Below are positions 30,061 through 41,684 of a DNA stretch of 64,000 nucleotides, piece after piece; the first letter of the stretch is position 1; each line of letters opens with the position of its first letter. This DNA comes from Saussurea involucrata (taxonomy: Eukaryota > Streptophyta > Magnoliopsida > Asterales > Asteraceae): the NCBI GenBank assembly GCA_033807775.1, contig CM066317.1, forward strand, positions 37,513,870-37,577,869, written 5' to 3'. Under the pieces are notes generated by a model. The model was not told where the DNA came from and did not search any database. It saw nothing but the letters and a program-made list of their open reading frames with translations. The position numbers were made by a program, and so were the translations under genes.

Positions 30061-31391
30061 GTGTTGACGACGAGATCGTCATCCTTGGGGGTACGGAGAT
30101 CCCCGCCGAAGAAGAGTCGGAGAGAAGAGAAGAGGAAGACGAGGCGACAGGTAATGGCTAGTTTCCTTAGTTTGTCGTATGACTTTCATTATCTTCTCTT
30201 ACTCTTGACTTTTATCTTTTTTGTAGGTGGGTCAGGAGGTATGCCTACCCATGGTTTATCGAAGAAGGAGTCTCAGCTCCTTTTGGCCCGTCAGGCCAAA
30301 AAATTGAAACGAAAGGTTTCCCTATCCCCCTCATCAGGGATAAAGAAACAACGGACGACCGTCCGTAAGGGACCATCATCGAAGGATGGCGACTCGTCTG
30401 GAGTCGCTACCGCCGAGAAGGCGAAGACGTCACAGGACGCGACACTGGTGATCGTGGCTGCTCCTCTGACGGGAGAGGTCGCCCCTTCCCCCTTTTCAGC
30501 CGACAAAGGGATGGAGAAGGAGACGGAGGAGTCCGCTGGCGTCACAATGGTGAACTTTACCTTACCGTCGGACTTTATGGCCAGGGAGGAGATGGACAGC
30601 GAAAAACTCTTCCGTGACCTGGGGAAGTTCCTCCTTCCTTGCTTTCAGGAGCGACTGGACGGGGTTATGGTTGATAATATGGGATCATACATCGCAGGGC
30701 TGACCTTTAAGGTATGTACGACCTGCTTATTCGATGTTTTATTTCGTCGTTGTTTTCTGACGTTCTTGTTTGTTCGTGCGCTACAGGCGTTCCAGACGTC
30801 TCTCTACCTGTATGCCCATATGGAAAAAATCCGTAGGGTCACACCCGCTGCCCTAGAGAAGATGCACGAGGCGCAAGAGGAAACTCGAGTGGCACGGGAG
30901 CAGGAGAGGACGGCGATGGAGAAGGCGGCGATCCTTTACGAGAAATTCTGCAAAGTACAGGACTTGTATGCAGAATCGTCGAAGGAAAAGGAAGACCTTC
31001 AGCGCCATCTGCGGGAAGCCTTGGAGAGGTCCTCTGCAGCGGAGGCGGAATTAGGAACAACTAAGGCTTCCCTGTCCAAGAGCGAAAAACCGGTTGGGGA
31101 CCTTAGTTCGCTTGTCGAGGCGAAGGAGGGGAAGATAACGTCCTTAGAAGAGCGTCTTCTGTCGTTTGAGGCTCTGACCCGTCTGAGGGTTCGAGCAGCG
31201 ATCATGCGTCGCCATTTGCGGGGGTTGGACCCTATGGCCGGAGCCAAAGAGGAGGTCTAGACTTTCTTAGAGCAAGTCGGGGACGAGGATGAACTCGACC
31301 AAGAAGACCAACTAGAAGAAAAGGACCCGGCAGACGCAGCGGTCGACGTAGATGGCGATGATGAGGTCGTTGAGGACTCTCCTCTGCCTTG
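30061..31391 (+). pseudogene. TY antisense gene, 3' part
   Basis: Continuation of 16073-16663 after TZ. Rest of exon 2 (GTGTTGACGACGAGATCG to about 30148, then GTAATG), exon 3 from about 30225 (GGSGGMPTHGL) to AAG before GTATGT near 30712, exon 4 from about 30787 (FQTSLYLYAHMEKIRRV). Exon 4 is a long Glu/Lys coiled coil and breaks at TAG 31258-31260; the same frame continues (TFLEQVGDEDELDQED...EDSPLP) to TGA at about 31391. Near-identical to TX exons 2-3, which shows where TZ entered. Confidence 0.82.
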
Positions 31392-32237
31392 AAATCTTTT
31401 GTTTACTTTTGATGTGGGGCAACTACAATCGGTCGTGCCCTTTTACTTGTAATTGACAATGCGATTACAAGTAAAGTAAGTGTTTGTTATACTTTCGTCG
31501 TATATTTTACTTTGTGCCAATGATCAAAATAAGAAGACTTAATGAACAAGCGTAAAGCTGTATGACTAAGATACTTGTAATCGGGCAACTGAGGCCGAAG
31601 GAGTGTTCTAAGTATGGAATTCAAGTCATAAGACTTGTGTCCCCAATACTTAGTTTAAAAAGCACCTGTGATGGTCATAAGACATGTATGATGAATCACA
31701 ATATTCCTTTTATGATATGCAAATCTCAGAGATTTTGTGAAGATCGTAAGACTTGTATTTAAGTCGTGGACTCATAAATCGTAAAAAACCGTGTTTTAAT
31801 CACCATAGGACTTATGCTTTAAGTCACTGAAACTTTATTTGAATCGTAAGAAAAGAATGACTTTGGATGTAATCGGGAGACTGGGCCGAACATACATTCT
31901 AAACCAAAGGGTCTAAGTCATAAGGCTTCGTATTTATGGCTCAAAGTTGAATGCACCTGTTACGATCGTAAGATCTGTGTATTGAATCGTAAGATTCGAT
32001 TTTCATCGTATGAGTCATGAGTTATGGGTCATGACTTTGTCGATCGTGACATATTTATCGTGACTTTGTAGTCCAAAAGACTTTATCTTATCACGATGTA
32101 GGTCGTAGGACTGACGTTTGTGCGATCCTGTAAAATAAGATCCAGGGGTGGTCGTTGGCTTGACCAACGACCCTCCGATGCTTAAGTCAGTAATCGTTTG
32201 TCGAAATAAATCAAAAGCAAAAAGAAAACAAAATGTA
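31392..32237. other. TY intergenic stretch with palindrome
   Basis: No ORF of substance. AT-rich, with many spaced ATCGTAAGACTTG-type words. Palindrome GGTCGTTGG-N5-CCAACGACC at 32150-32172, followed by CCTCCGATGCTTAAGTCAGTAA as in the other copies. Confidence 0.7.
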
Positions 32238-32522
32238 CTATAGTCCAGCTGCGTGGGGATGTGGTTGTAGATTTGATACTACGATTTTCAGACGTACGAT
32301 CACTTGTGGATCGTTGTCGAGCGTGATTTCGGAAGGGATTCCGAACCTGCATAAAATGTTAGTCTGGATAGAAAAGATGACCCTTTTGTCCCAATTCTTG
32401 GGATAAGCGTCTACTTCTGTCTGTTTAGAGAAATAATTTGAAAAGACTAACAGGACAATTTGTTGCCATGGGGGCAGGATGCCTATTCCCTACCTTATGA
32501 AGGGTTGTGGGATTAAGGACGT
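32238..32522 (-). pseudogene. pol: TY integrase core fragment (left of TV)
   Basis: Read on the minus strand from 32522: a remnant PFIR-stop-GIGILPPW corresponds to PFMRWGMDIVGKLPP of TV, so the first catalytic Asp region is damaged. It continues LLVFSNYFSKQTEVDAYPKN and NILCRFGIPSEITLDNDPQV, the usual gypsy integrase DYFTKW...CRFGIP...SDNG stretch, to TAG at 32240-32238. It is cut at 32522 by LTR c; the upstream coding part continues at 47557-47677 beyond TV. Confidence 0.7.
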
Positions 32523-32893
32523 TGTTAATCCCAAATTTTTTTCAGAAGGATAACTTAAGGTTGATTGTGGAGCTTAACAACTAAAGGAAGGAATCTTTCG
32601 ACAAAACAGTGCGTTAAAGACAAAAAATCGTAAAGGAGACAAGGATTTTGGTGACGCGGGAAAAACCTCAACGAGGAAAAAACCCGCGGACGACTGTGGA
32701 AGTCGTCGCTGCACTATGATCGCCAAACAGGGGCGATGTCCTTTGTGTCAGGTGTCGAGGATATAGTGATTACAATACAGATGAAAGAAAACACTTTAAA
32801 TGTAAAGTAACAAGTGTTTGGAATGTAAAAACAAGTGTATCGTGTGCGAAGACTGTAGGTTGAGAGTGTAAGTCGTGCGTCGAGAGCGATCAC
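32523..32893 (-). repeat. TV 3' LTR, left remnant (LTR c)
   Basis: 371 bp starting TGTTAATCCC (a decayed TGTTAATGCC) and matching LTR f through GTGCGTCGAGAGCGATC. It is interrupted at 32894 by TW's 3' LTR. Its other end appears to survive only as the tail of LTR e (about 41080-41161). Confidence 0.75.
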
Positions 32894-33759
32894 TGTTAAT
32901 GCCAAAAATCCCACAAAAGTACAACTTGAGGTTGATTGTGGAGCTTAACAACTAAAGAAAGAAATCTTTCGACAAAGCGTGCGACAAAGACAAAAATGTA
33001 AATGAGACAGAGAATTTTGGTGACGCGGGAAAAACCTCAACGAGAAAAAAAACCCACGGACGACAGTGGAGGTCGTCGATGTACTATGGTCGTCAAACAT
33101 GGGCGATGTCCTTGTGTTTCGGGTGTCGATCGTACAATGATTACAATACAAATGAAAGAAAGACATTAAATGTAAAGTAACAAGTGTATCGAAGGTAAAA
33201 AACTGGTGCGTCGTGTGTAAAAACTAGGTGTCGTGTGTATAAGTCGTGCGTCGAGAGCGATCTGTTGAGAAAGTATTCTATGCTTCGAGTGTTCTTCCGA
33301 GTAAGAATGATTCCAGATGTCTGAGATGATGTCAGATGTTGTCTGATGTTGTCTGATGTTCTTTGAAATGATGATTGAGCTTGGTATTTGTAGTCTTCGG
33401 GTGTTTTAATTGGCTCATTAAGTATTTCGATAACGGTCATAACGTTCGTTGGATTAAATCTTCATAATTGATCTTGTCGGTTATAGCCGTTGTTCATCAA
33501 TGGCATTGATTCCTGCATTTAACACTGAACAAACGTAACAGTCATATTGCACGTTAGTTGGTCGAGGTAGCATGGTTTTGTGTGACGGTCGTGTGAAATA
33601 GGCGACATCGTGGTCGAGTGTCATGAAGTAAATAACTTTTCGGTCTCAACTCTAATCAGAGGATAAAAATGCTCATGATTTTATCTTACCAAAGAAAAGG
33701 GAAGTAGGTGTTTTCCTTACCTCGGTCGTGGTCGAGACTGGTGAAATTTTGCCCAAACA
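32894..33759 (-). repeat. TW 3' LTR (LTR d)
   Basis: 866 bp, TGTTAATGCCAAAAATCCC...AAATTTTGCCCAAACA. Contains three nearby GATGTTGTCTGATGT copies (about 33328-33360). Near-identical to LTR e except in the last 80 bp. Confidence 0.92.
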
Positions 33760-34319
33760 GTTTGCCCCCAAAATTTGAAAAAGTGGAGTAGCAAAATCGA
33801 ATTTCAAAAAGTTTTTTAAATTTTGCTTGTCGGATGTCTGCGATCGCGACACATGCCGAATAATTTTTTCGGTTACCTTGGCTGCTCTAGAACTGAATCG
33901 GTTCAATTCTAACTAGAGAGGGAAGTCGAAGAGAGGATAAGGTCGTGAAGGCATGCTGACGCACGATTATGCTAAACAGTTGTCATTGCTAGGTGTCGGC
34001 GATCCGGGTGGTCATACGAAAAGACAGGACGCGTGTCTATCATCGATGGACCCGACCTGGCACGATCGTTTACATAAATAGAGACCACGATCGTTTAAGC
34101 AGAGATTTTCTCTTGATTTTCTTGCTTTTCTTCAGCCGATCCTTTCTAAAACCTGCAAGAATCTTTGAATCAGTTAGGATTTTTCGAGGTCTAGGGCACT
34201 TATATAAGGTACGACTTTTCATCTTGCGTATGCGTCGCAAATCCATCGCTAGGAAGCCTAGGAAAAATTGGGATATCTGGGGCCTTTCAGAGAGACAGAC
34301 TTGGTTGACGGGGTTAGCA
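33760..34319 (+). promoter_or_regulatory. TW PPT and antisense-gene promoter region
   Basis: Minus-strand polypurine tract at the left edge. Plus-strand ACATAAATAG near 34072 and TATATAAG (34201-34208) lie before the ATG at 34320. An in-frame open stretch back to 33993 is probably untranslated leader, because other copies lack it and all start ATGTCG. Confidence 0.5.
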
Positions 34320-36455
34320 ATGTCGACGGAGCCGAGAAGTACCATTCGTAACGAAGAAGATCTTGACGACTTCAGAATTCTAGCGAGGATCCCTGCGGGG
34401 ATTACTGTAAGAAAGGCTGGCAAGATTCGTCCGGAGATGTGCCCTGAGGGGTGCGTCGTGATATATGAGTACCCGTTCAAGATAGGCTTCCATTGGCCGT
34501 ATTCGCCTCTGGCCAAGGCATTTATGTGCGAATTCGACCTTTCGCCGGGGCAGCTGATGCCCCAGTTCTGGCGAGTCATCCAGGTCATCCAACGACTTAC
34601 ATCGCACTGGGAGTCGCCGATGAATGTGAGAGACCTACTGACAGCGTATCAGGTCAAGAAGGACCAGTACCGTCGCTACAGTCTGTTTTCGAGGTACAAA
34701 GGCGAGCGCACCTTGGTTTTACAGACAGCAGTCAACAAGCGAAAATGGAAGACCCGGTATGTACTTGTGCGAGTGGCGACGCTAGACACCGATAGTTACT
34801 GGATCAGGTCTGGTTGGAATATGGCGGGTAAGCTTTTTCTAGCGTTTTGTCGTACGTCTCATGTCACTTTGCTATTTGGTTGCTTTTTGACTAATCTTCT
34901 TCCTTATGCATAGATATTAATTTCGACAAGGTAAAGCCTGACGATGACTCCAAAGCCAAGGTTAAGAAGTTCCTGGAATTTAGTGCTGATGACCGGTCGT
35001 ACGTCACGCGTCACCTGATAGACGAGGACGACGATACTGTTTTCTTGGGTGTTAGAATGTGGATGGGTCGAGAAGAGAAGGAAGAAGAAGAAGAGGAAGA
35101 GGAATCCGAGGAGACCGAAGAGGAAGAGAGGAGGGAGGAGACAGAAGTAGAGATAATTGGTGAGTATCCTCTTTTGTTCGACTTAGTCTTTCCCTGCTCT
35201 CAATCGTCTAATTCTTTCTTTTGCCATACAGGAGATTCTCGGGCGAAGTTGACACCTGCAGCTGCCAAGAAGGCGACTCAAATTGAACTGGCTCACAAGG
35301 CGAGGGAAAACATGGAGAAGGATGCCTCGACAACTGGGTCGGGGGTCCTAAAGAGAAAAGAGGTCCCGACAGTTGGGTCGAGACTTCTAAAGAGGACGAG
35401 GATGTCCGTCCTGAAGGAACCATCGTTGAAGACGGATGGCTCATCGAGGGTCGTCCCGCCTGAGAAGGCGAAGGCGTCGACCGTGTTAGTCGAAAAGAGT
35501 TCTGACACGATCGGCGCAAGATCCATTGACACTGCGCAACTAGCGACGATGTCTCCTACTGCCGCGTTCGGCCCCCTATCGGCCGACAAGGGCAAAGGTG
35601 CGCAGACGGGTTTTGGGGAGGAAACGACGGTAAACTTTACGTTTCCGTTGGATTTCCTAGAGGATAACGTCTTGGACGAGACGAAATTGTTCCCCCACTT
35701 GGGAAAGTATCAGATCCCTTCTTTCAGAGAGCGTTTTAATGGGGTCTCTCTTGAAGATTCGGAGTCCCATGTCACTGGGCTGACGTTTATGGTAAGTCTA
35801 TCTTTCAAGACTTTGTTTTCCGTCTTTTGTCGTTGTTGTGTATTTTGCTGATGTGTTTTTGTATGTTTTCAGATGTTTCAGTCGTCATTGGCATTGCATA
35901 TTGAAACGACAAAGGTAGAGGGCTTAATGGCTTCCGCCATCAAGAAAGAAGATGTATGCTTGGAGATGGAAAGGTCCGCTCTGGAACGTGAAGAGGTGAT
36001 GTCGGTGCGACTCGACGATACTTTGAATGAGTTGGAAGCCGTCGGCCATGCGAGGGATGAGGTGGACTCGCGCTTGACGCAGTCCCTATCTTTGATGTAT
36101 GACCAAAGGGAGGAGTTAGACGGGCTGAAGGAATTCTTGGCCATGAAGGAACAGGAGGCCGAAGAGTCCAAATCCAAAGTGGCGAGGTTAGAGAAGGAGA
36201 TGGAGGAGTTGAGGGACGAGAATAAGTCCCTTTTTTTCCTTTGCTTGATTTACTGCGCGTGCGGCGATCATGCGACGTTATTTATTGGGCAAGAGTCCTC
36301 TGGCCTCGGTGTCGGACGAGTTAGACCTTTTCTACAGGGAGGTCGGAACCGAGATAGACCTTGATTCGGACGATGAGAAGGAGGTCGAGGAGGAGGAAGG
36401 TCCCCAGGGCGAGGCGTCAGGCAAGGATGTGACCGATGCTCCTCCTCTACCTTAG
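34320..36455 (+). pseudogene. TW antisense gene, four exons (late frameshift)
   Basis: Exons 34320-34827, 34914-35159, 35232-35791 and 35873-36455, all with GT/AG borders (donors GTAAGC, GTGAGT, GTAAGT; acceptors GCATAG, ATACAG, TTTCAG). Exon 1: VVIYEYPFKIGFHWPYSPLAK, LMPQFWRVIQVIQRL, RKWKTRYVLV. Exon 2: long Glu run. Exon 3: Lys/Thr-rich with ADKGKG and NFTFPLDF, ending LGKYQIPSFRERF. Exon 4: coiled coil (FQSSLALHIETTKVEGLM onwards). A T-run near 36230 causes a frameshift, with a TGA in the restored frame, before the conserved AAIMRRYLLG and acidic tail ending DAPPLP. The best preserved copy up to exon 4. Confidence 0.82.
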
Positions 36456-37343
36456 AAAATGTCTTTGTTTATTATTGTTCCATGATACTCGACCGTCAAT
36501 GGTCGAGCCTTTTGGATGTATATATAATAGTAAGTTCGATGAATGAAACTTAGATATCTTTTGATTTTGTGCCTTATACTTTTTGCAAATAAATACAACG
36601 TCAACTGTAAAATTCACCAAATGTGGAGGGAACAAGAAATCATGCGACTTAGGCATCTAGTTCAAAACAATAATTAGAACATAAGTCATAAGATTTTTTA
36701 AACCGTGCTGGCGTATATAAGCATATGCAGTCACAACATTCATTCAGAGCATGTAAATCACCTAAGTTAAAGAACTGAAATCATGGGGTCGGTAGACTTT
36801 ATGGTCGTACGACTAGACCACATCATGAATTTGAATCATGCGTTCCTGTGATGGGATAATCGAGTTATGGACCCGATCGCTTATATCGTGCAATCCTGTG
36901 GAAGCGTACTGGTGTCATGCGACAGACTCCGTAACTTATGTCTTGCGATTCTGCGATAAAACATTGTTAGAGGTTGGTCGTTGGCTAACCAACGACCCTC
37001 TGATGCTTAAGTCAGTAGTCGTTTGTGACAAAAAATCGTAGAGAAAAAAGGGATTAGAAACAATACCTTCATAGATTTTTAACGGGGTACTTTCCCCTCG
37101 TCATTTACTATCCTATTTCCTCCAAGAGCAAATAGGTTTAAATGACGGGTCGACACCGAGTTTTTGAGAACTAGTGCCAACGTCTATGTCGACCGTGTTT
37201 TCGTGCGACAGGGCAAAATAGTCGGCATATTCCTATAGGGAAAGCATTAGTTTGTCTTTAAGGTTATGGATAGAAGGACGAACCTTTCGAGACCTCATGG
37301 TCAGGTTTACTCTGATGTAGGGCACCTGTGACTGCCAGGCGAC
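36456..37343. other. TW intergenic stretch: palindrome and pol-linker remnant
   Basis: Near-palindrome GGTCGTTGG-CTAA-CCAACGACC at 36976-36997, then the TGCTTAAGTCAGTA tail. From about 37080 to 37260 the minus strand still encodes a scrap of the protease-RT linker (EYADYFALSHEN, VDPSFKP), so RT through integrase was removed by a deletion with one edge near 37080. Confidence 0.65.
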
Positions 37344-40195
37344 TTACTTCCGCGGCTTCAAGGTGGTCCTATAGGAGTCACGAGCGACTTTCGGCTCAAT
37401 TTTGATTTCTTGTAATCCCCACACGGCTTTCATTTCATGGATCCACGGTCGACCTAAGATGATGTTATAGGCCGATGAACAATCGATGACCCTGAACTTG
37501 GTCTGCTTGTTGACTCCTCCGGCATAGACCGACAAGATGATCTCTCCATAGGTGCTCGTCGCTTCTCCATTGAAAGCGACCAAGGTTGTCGAACGTCGGG
37601 TATTTTCGAGCGATCGATTTCCATGGCCTTGATGGTGTCAAGGAAAATGACGTTTGCTGAACTTCCCCCATCGATCAAGACTCGTCGGGTTAAACAATTA
37701 CCAATCGTGAGTTGAATGATCAACCCGTAATGATGCTTCTGGTATGAGTCACCGAGGTCGTCTTGGTCGAATCTGATTTTCATAGCTTCCAACTCTAAAT
37801 ATCCTTTTGGTCTCGATGAACGCGGGACAGGTCGATCGTCAGGTGCCTGACTGGCGTGACATTTGGCTGTGGAGTACGTCAGACCGCACACGTCGGAACT
37901 ACCGGTGATGCAATTGACGACCTTATCATGCTCGGGGGTTGGTGGTCGATTGTCACTAGCTGGAGTAACGACGTCATCGATGATATATTTGAGATTTCCT
38001 TTTGGGACATGGTATGCTAACTCCTTTTTGAGAGCTATGCAATCATCTGTCGCATGACCATGGTCGACATGGAAGTCACACCATTTCGACTTATCTTTCT
38101 TGGCGTCGTCATGATCGGATTTCTTTGGCCACCGGATAGTCACCTGAGTAGTCTTCAGAGCTTCGACTAAGTCTTTAGTAGACCCTTTGAATCCGTAGAA
38201 GGATATCTTGGGGTACTGAGGAAATTTGATTGCGGTCTTGGCCTCTGCTTTTGTCTTGAACCGGACATTCGAGATTTGGCGCGCGGGCTCTTGAACTCTG
38301 GCTTCTTCACTCCCAATGCCCTCTTGTCGTCGGTATGCTTGCGACGAAAGGCAGCGTCGTCTTCTACCCTCATATATGCTAGGGTTCGAGCTCGGACATA
38401 TTTGAAATTCTCCGGAGGATACTTGGTCAAATTAGTGTATAAGCCCGAACTGTCGTCCAGACCACGTTTGTAAGCTCCGATCGCGGTCTTGACGTCACAA
38501 TTGCGGACACTGATAATCTCTGCATTGAACCTATTGAAATAGCTTCGAATAGATTCATTGGCCTTTTGCACGACATAATACAGGTCACTGGTCTGCTTCT
38601 CCATCTTGCGACTGTTGGCGAATTGCTGGGAGAACTGGTTGACCAACTCAGCGAATGACCCAATGGACTTGGGTTTGAGATTGATCAACCATTGGAGGGC
38701 AGGACCAATGAGAGTCTCCCCAAAGCTCTTGCACATGCATACTTATTGATACATGTGTGGGATTGAGACCGTCCACATGAGCTGCTTATATTGCGCGATG
38801 TGCTCTGTCGGATCAGTCACCCCCGAATACTTGGGCGTGAAGACGGGGATGTTGAATTTCTTCGGGACGTCAACTGTTGCGATCTTGTCAATGAAAGGCG
38901 ACGCTTGGAATCCTGAGCGAGGCTCGACGTCGACGGGCACGGCTGCCCCAGGTAGCTTGGCGAGCAGGGATAGGACACGCTCGTTCTGATCTTTTAGCAT
39001 TTTCAAGCGCTGGGTGACGGGGTCACTAGGATCGGGATTTGTACCTGCTAGAGGGTCGACTCCTGAACTAGTGCCATTGCCATACGATGAACCATTGGCG
39101 TCCCCGTTGAAAGGGACAGAATATGGCTGCGACCCATTTTGAAACGGCTGCAATCCATTCTGAAACGGCTGCGATCCATTCTGAAACGGTTGTGATCCAT
39201 TATTCATGGTTGGTCTCAGATGCTGAGGAGTAGACCTGGCAAAAACTAAAATGACACGCTAACCCGACATGAACTCGACACGAAATAAACGGGTTTGGGT
39301 AATGCATTTCAACCCGTTTAAGTAAACGGGTTGACACGACACGACACGAAAATTAAACGGGTAAGGTCGGGATCAAAATTTTTAACTCGAAAATGACCCG
39401 AATAACCCGTTTATATATATAAACATATATAAATATTATAAGTTTTATTTTTAATGCTTTGGATTTTTAATGTTTTGGATTTGGTTAGAACTTATAAGTT
39501 AGAACTATAAAATTTAGATTTCTAATGCTTTCATTTGAATTTTGGATATGTAATTTTTTTGTGAATTTACGATTTTTAATTTTTAGTTTTATAAATGTTA
39601 AACGGGTTAAACGGGTCGTGTCGGGTTAGGCGGGTCGGGTTAGGGTTGGGATTTTCTGACCCGTTTATTAAACAAGTTGGGTTAGGGTTGGGATTTTCTG
39701 ACCCGTTTATTAAACGGGTTGGGTTAGGGTCATGCACTTTCAACCCGTTTAATTTTCAACCTGACACGAACTCGACACGACACGACACGTTTGCCAGGTC
39801 TACTGAGGAGGAACCGTCCCGAACTGGGGATTTGGATTGAACGGTCCTGGCTGCTGATTCTGCATGAACGGTCCTGGTCCTGGATTCTAGACAAACGGAG
39901 CTGCCCCCGGACCGGGATTCTGCATGAAAGGAGCGGACCCTGAATTCTGCCCGAATGATCATTGGCCTTGGTTATGAACGAATGGTCTAGGACCATTCTG
40001 GCCGAACGACCCTGGGCCCGGATTTTGCATAAATGGTCTAGGACCATTCTGAGGTCCGAGAGGATTCCTCAATCGCGCGATTTCTTCAGCTGCTTTTCGA
40101 CTCTGCTAGACCATGGCGTTCATTTGATTTCGCACGACTTCTAGCTCCTGATACATCTGGGCAATGACATGCTCTTGATTTCCAGGCGCTGCCAT
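37344..40195 (-). pseudogene. gag: TW gag-protease (multiply broken)
   Basis: Starts at ATG 40195 (MAAPGNQEHVIAQMYQELE). Defects: TAG at 40108-40106, another TAG near 39890, the MITE at 39231-39802, a TAA after HMYQ near 38744, a frameshift after KKPEFK near 38280, a frameshift near 37600, and a short deletion before WGLQEI. Domains are still recognisable: gag core (CKSFGETLIGPALQWLINL), CDFHVDHGHATDDC zinc motif, retropepsin-like VLIDGGSSANVIF, end TLKPRK. The most decayed gag in the window. Confidence 0.85.
39231..39802. mobile_element. hAT-type MITE in TW gag
   Basis: 572 bp with inverted ends TAGACCTGGCAAA / TTTGCCAGGTCTA and a perfect 8-bp target duplication CTGAGGAG (39223-39230 and 39803-39810), as expected for hAT elements. 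Interior is AT-rich in the middle with repeated ACGGGTTGGGTTAGGG and GACACGACACGACACG motifs; no transposase frame. Confidence 0.93.
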
Positions 40196-40296
40196 CTTTC
40201 TGAAACAGAAAACAAAGGAAACTCCAAGAAACCGTTAGTACGACGCACGTTTGTCGAAGATTTTCTCTAGATGGGGCCCCACGGTGGGCGCCAAAC
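40196..40296 (-). promoter_or_regulatory. TW leader: PBS, branchpoint and acceptor-like site
   Basis: PBS TGGCGCCCACCGTGGGGC on the minus strand (40293-40276). TACTAAC at 40240-40234 and CTGTTTCAG with AG at 40201-40200, about 35 nt from the branch A and a few bases before the gag ATG. Confidence 0.65.
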
Positions 40297-41161
40297 TGTT
40301 AATGCCAAAAATCGCACAAAAGTACAACATGAGGTTGATTGTGGAGTTTAACAACTAAAGAAAGAAATCTTTCGACAAAGCGTGCGACAAAGACAAAAAT
40401 GTAAATGAGACAGAGAATTTTGGTGACGCGGGAAAAACCTCAACGAGGAAAAAACCCGCGGACGACAGTAGAGGTCGTCGCTGTACTATGGTCGCCAAAC
40501 ATGGGCGATGTCCTTGTGTTTCGGGTGTCGATCGTACAATGATTACAATACAAATGAAAGAAAGACTTTAAATGTAAAGTAACAAGTGTTTTGAAGGTAA
40601 AAACTGGTGCGTCATGTGTAAAAACTAGGTGTCGTGTGTATAAGTCGTGCGTCGAGAGCGATCTGTTGAGAAAGTATTCTATGCTTCGAGTGTTCTTCCG
40701 AGTTCGAATGATTCCAGATGTCTGAGATGATGTCAGATGTTGTCTGATGTTGTCTGATGTTCTTTGAAATGATGATTGAGCTTGGTATTTGTAGTCTTCG
40801 GGTGTTTTAATTAGCTCATTAAGTATTTCGATAACTGTCATAATGTTCGTTAGATTAAATCTTCATAACTGATCTTGTCAGTTATAGTCGTTGTTCATCA
40901 ATAGCAGTGTTCCTGCATTTAACACCGAACAAACGTAACAGTCATATTGCACGTTAGTTGGTCGAGGTCGCATGGTTTTATGTGACGGTCGTGTGAAATA
41001 GGCGACATCGTAGTCGAGTGTCGTGAGGTAAATAACTTTTCGGTCTCAACTCTAATCAGAGGATAAAAATGCTCATGATTTTGACTTGTGTTAGGGAGAA
41101 GTGTAATAAATATTCTTAGTGCTTTGGTCGTAGTCGAGACTGGTGAAATTTTGCCCAAACA
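40297..41161 (-). repeat. LTR e: TW 5' LTR with a tail of TV type (chimera)
   Basis: 865 bp. From the left it is nearly identical to LTR d up to GCTCATGATTTT (about 41080). The remaining 80 bp (GACTTGTGTTAGGGAGAAG...) match LTR f and not LTR d. PBS lies on its left and TV's PPT on its right, so it serves both bodies. Confidence 0.85.
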
Positions 41162-41684
41162 GTTTGCCCCCAAAATTTAAAAAAGTGGAGTGGCAAATTC
41201 GAAAAAGTTTTTTAAATTTTGCTAGTCGGACGTCCAGGGTCGTGACACGTGTAAAAACCTCTTCAGTTGTCTTGGAACTGGATCGGTCCAATTCTAACTG
41301 AATGGGAAGTCGAAAAGGGGATAAGGTCGTGACATCATGCTGACGCGCGATCGTGCATAACAGCTGTAAACGCCAGGTGTTGACAATCTGTCGAGCATTA
41401 AAAAAGGCGTGGACACGTGTCGAATATCGAGAGGCTCGACCTGACATGACTATTTGCATAAATAGAGACCTTCGACGGATCTTTTCCTTTTACGATTTCA
41501 GAGAGTTTTTAAGAGAGATTTTCCTTGATTTGCTTGCTATTCTTCGTCGAATCTTTTCCAAATTCGCGAGATATCTTCGATTTATTAGAGATTTCGAGGT
41601 TTAGAGCGCCTATAAAAGGTACGATCTCTTGGTTCTTCATAAGTCGATTACTAGAAAACTTTGAAAAAACCATTAGGTCTAGCA
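41162..41684 (+). promoter_or_regulatory. TV PPT and antisense-gene promoter region
   Basis: Polypurine tract (minus strand) at 41162-41180. Reading plus: TGACATCA near 41329 (a changed TGACGTCA), CACGTG (41414-41419), CATAAATA (41457-41464), TATAAAAG (41611-41618), ATG 41685. No ORF. Confidence 0.5.

Larger units (their letters stand above)
32894..41161 (-). mobile_element. TW: gypsy/Tat-like element without RT/integrase
   Basis: 8.3 kb from LTR d to LTR e. Antisense gene on plus, damaged gag-protease on minus split by a MITE, no RT or integrase. Inserted into TV's 3' LTR: LTR c stops at its left edge and TV's PPT follows directly on its right edge. Confidence 0.8.

Noticed and set aside
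16659..30065. A 5-bp target duplication around TZ
   Set aside because: Left flank ATGGT and right flank GTGTT share only GT; insertion is shown by TX's uninterrupted sequence instead.
33993..34319. N-terminal extension of the TW antisense protein
   Set aside because: In frame but basic and hydrophobic without conservation; TATA-type boxes lie inside it and all sister copies start at ATGTCG.
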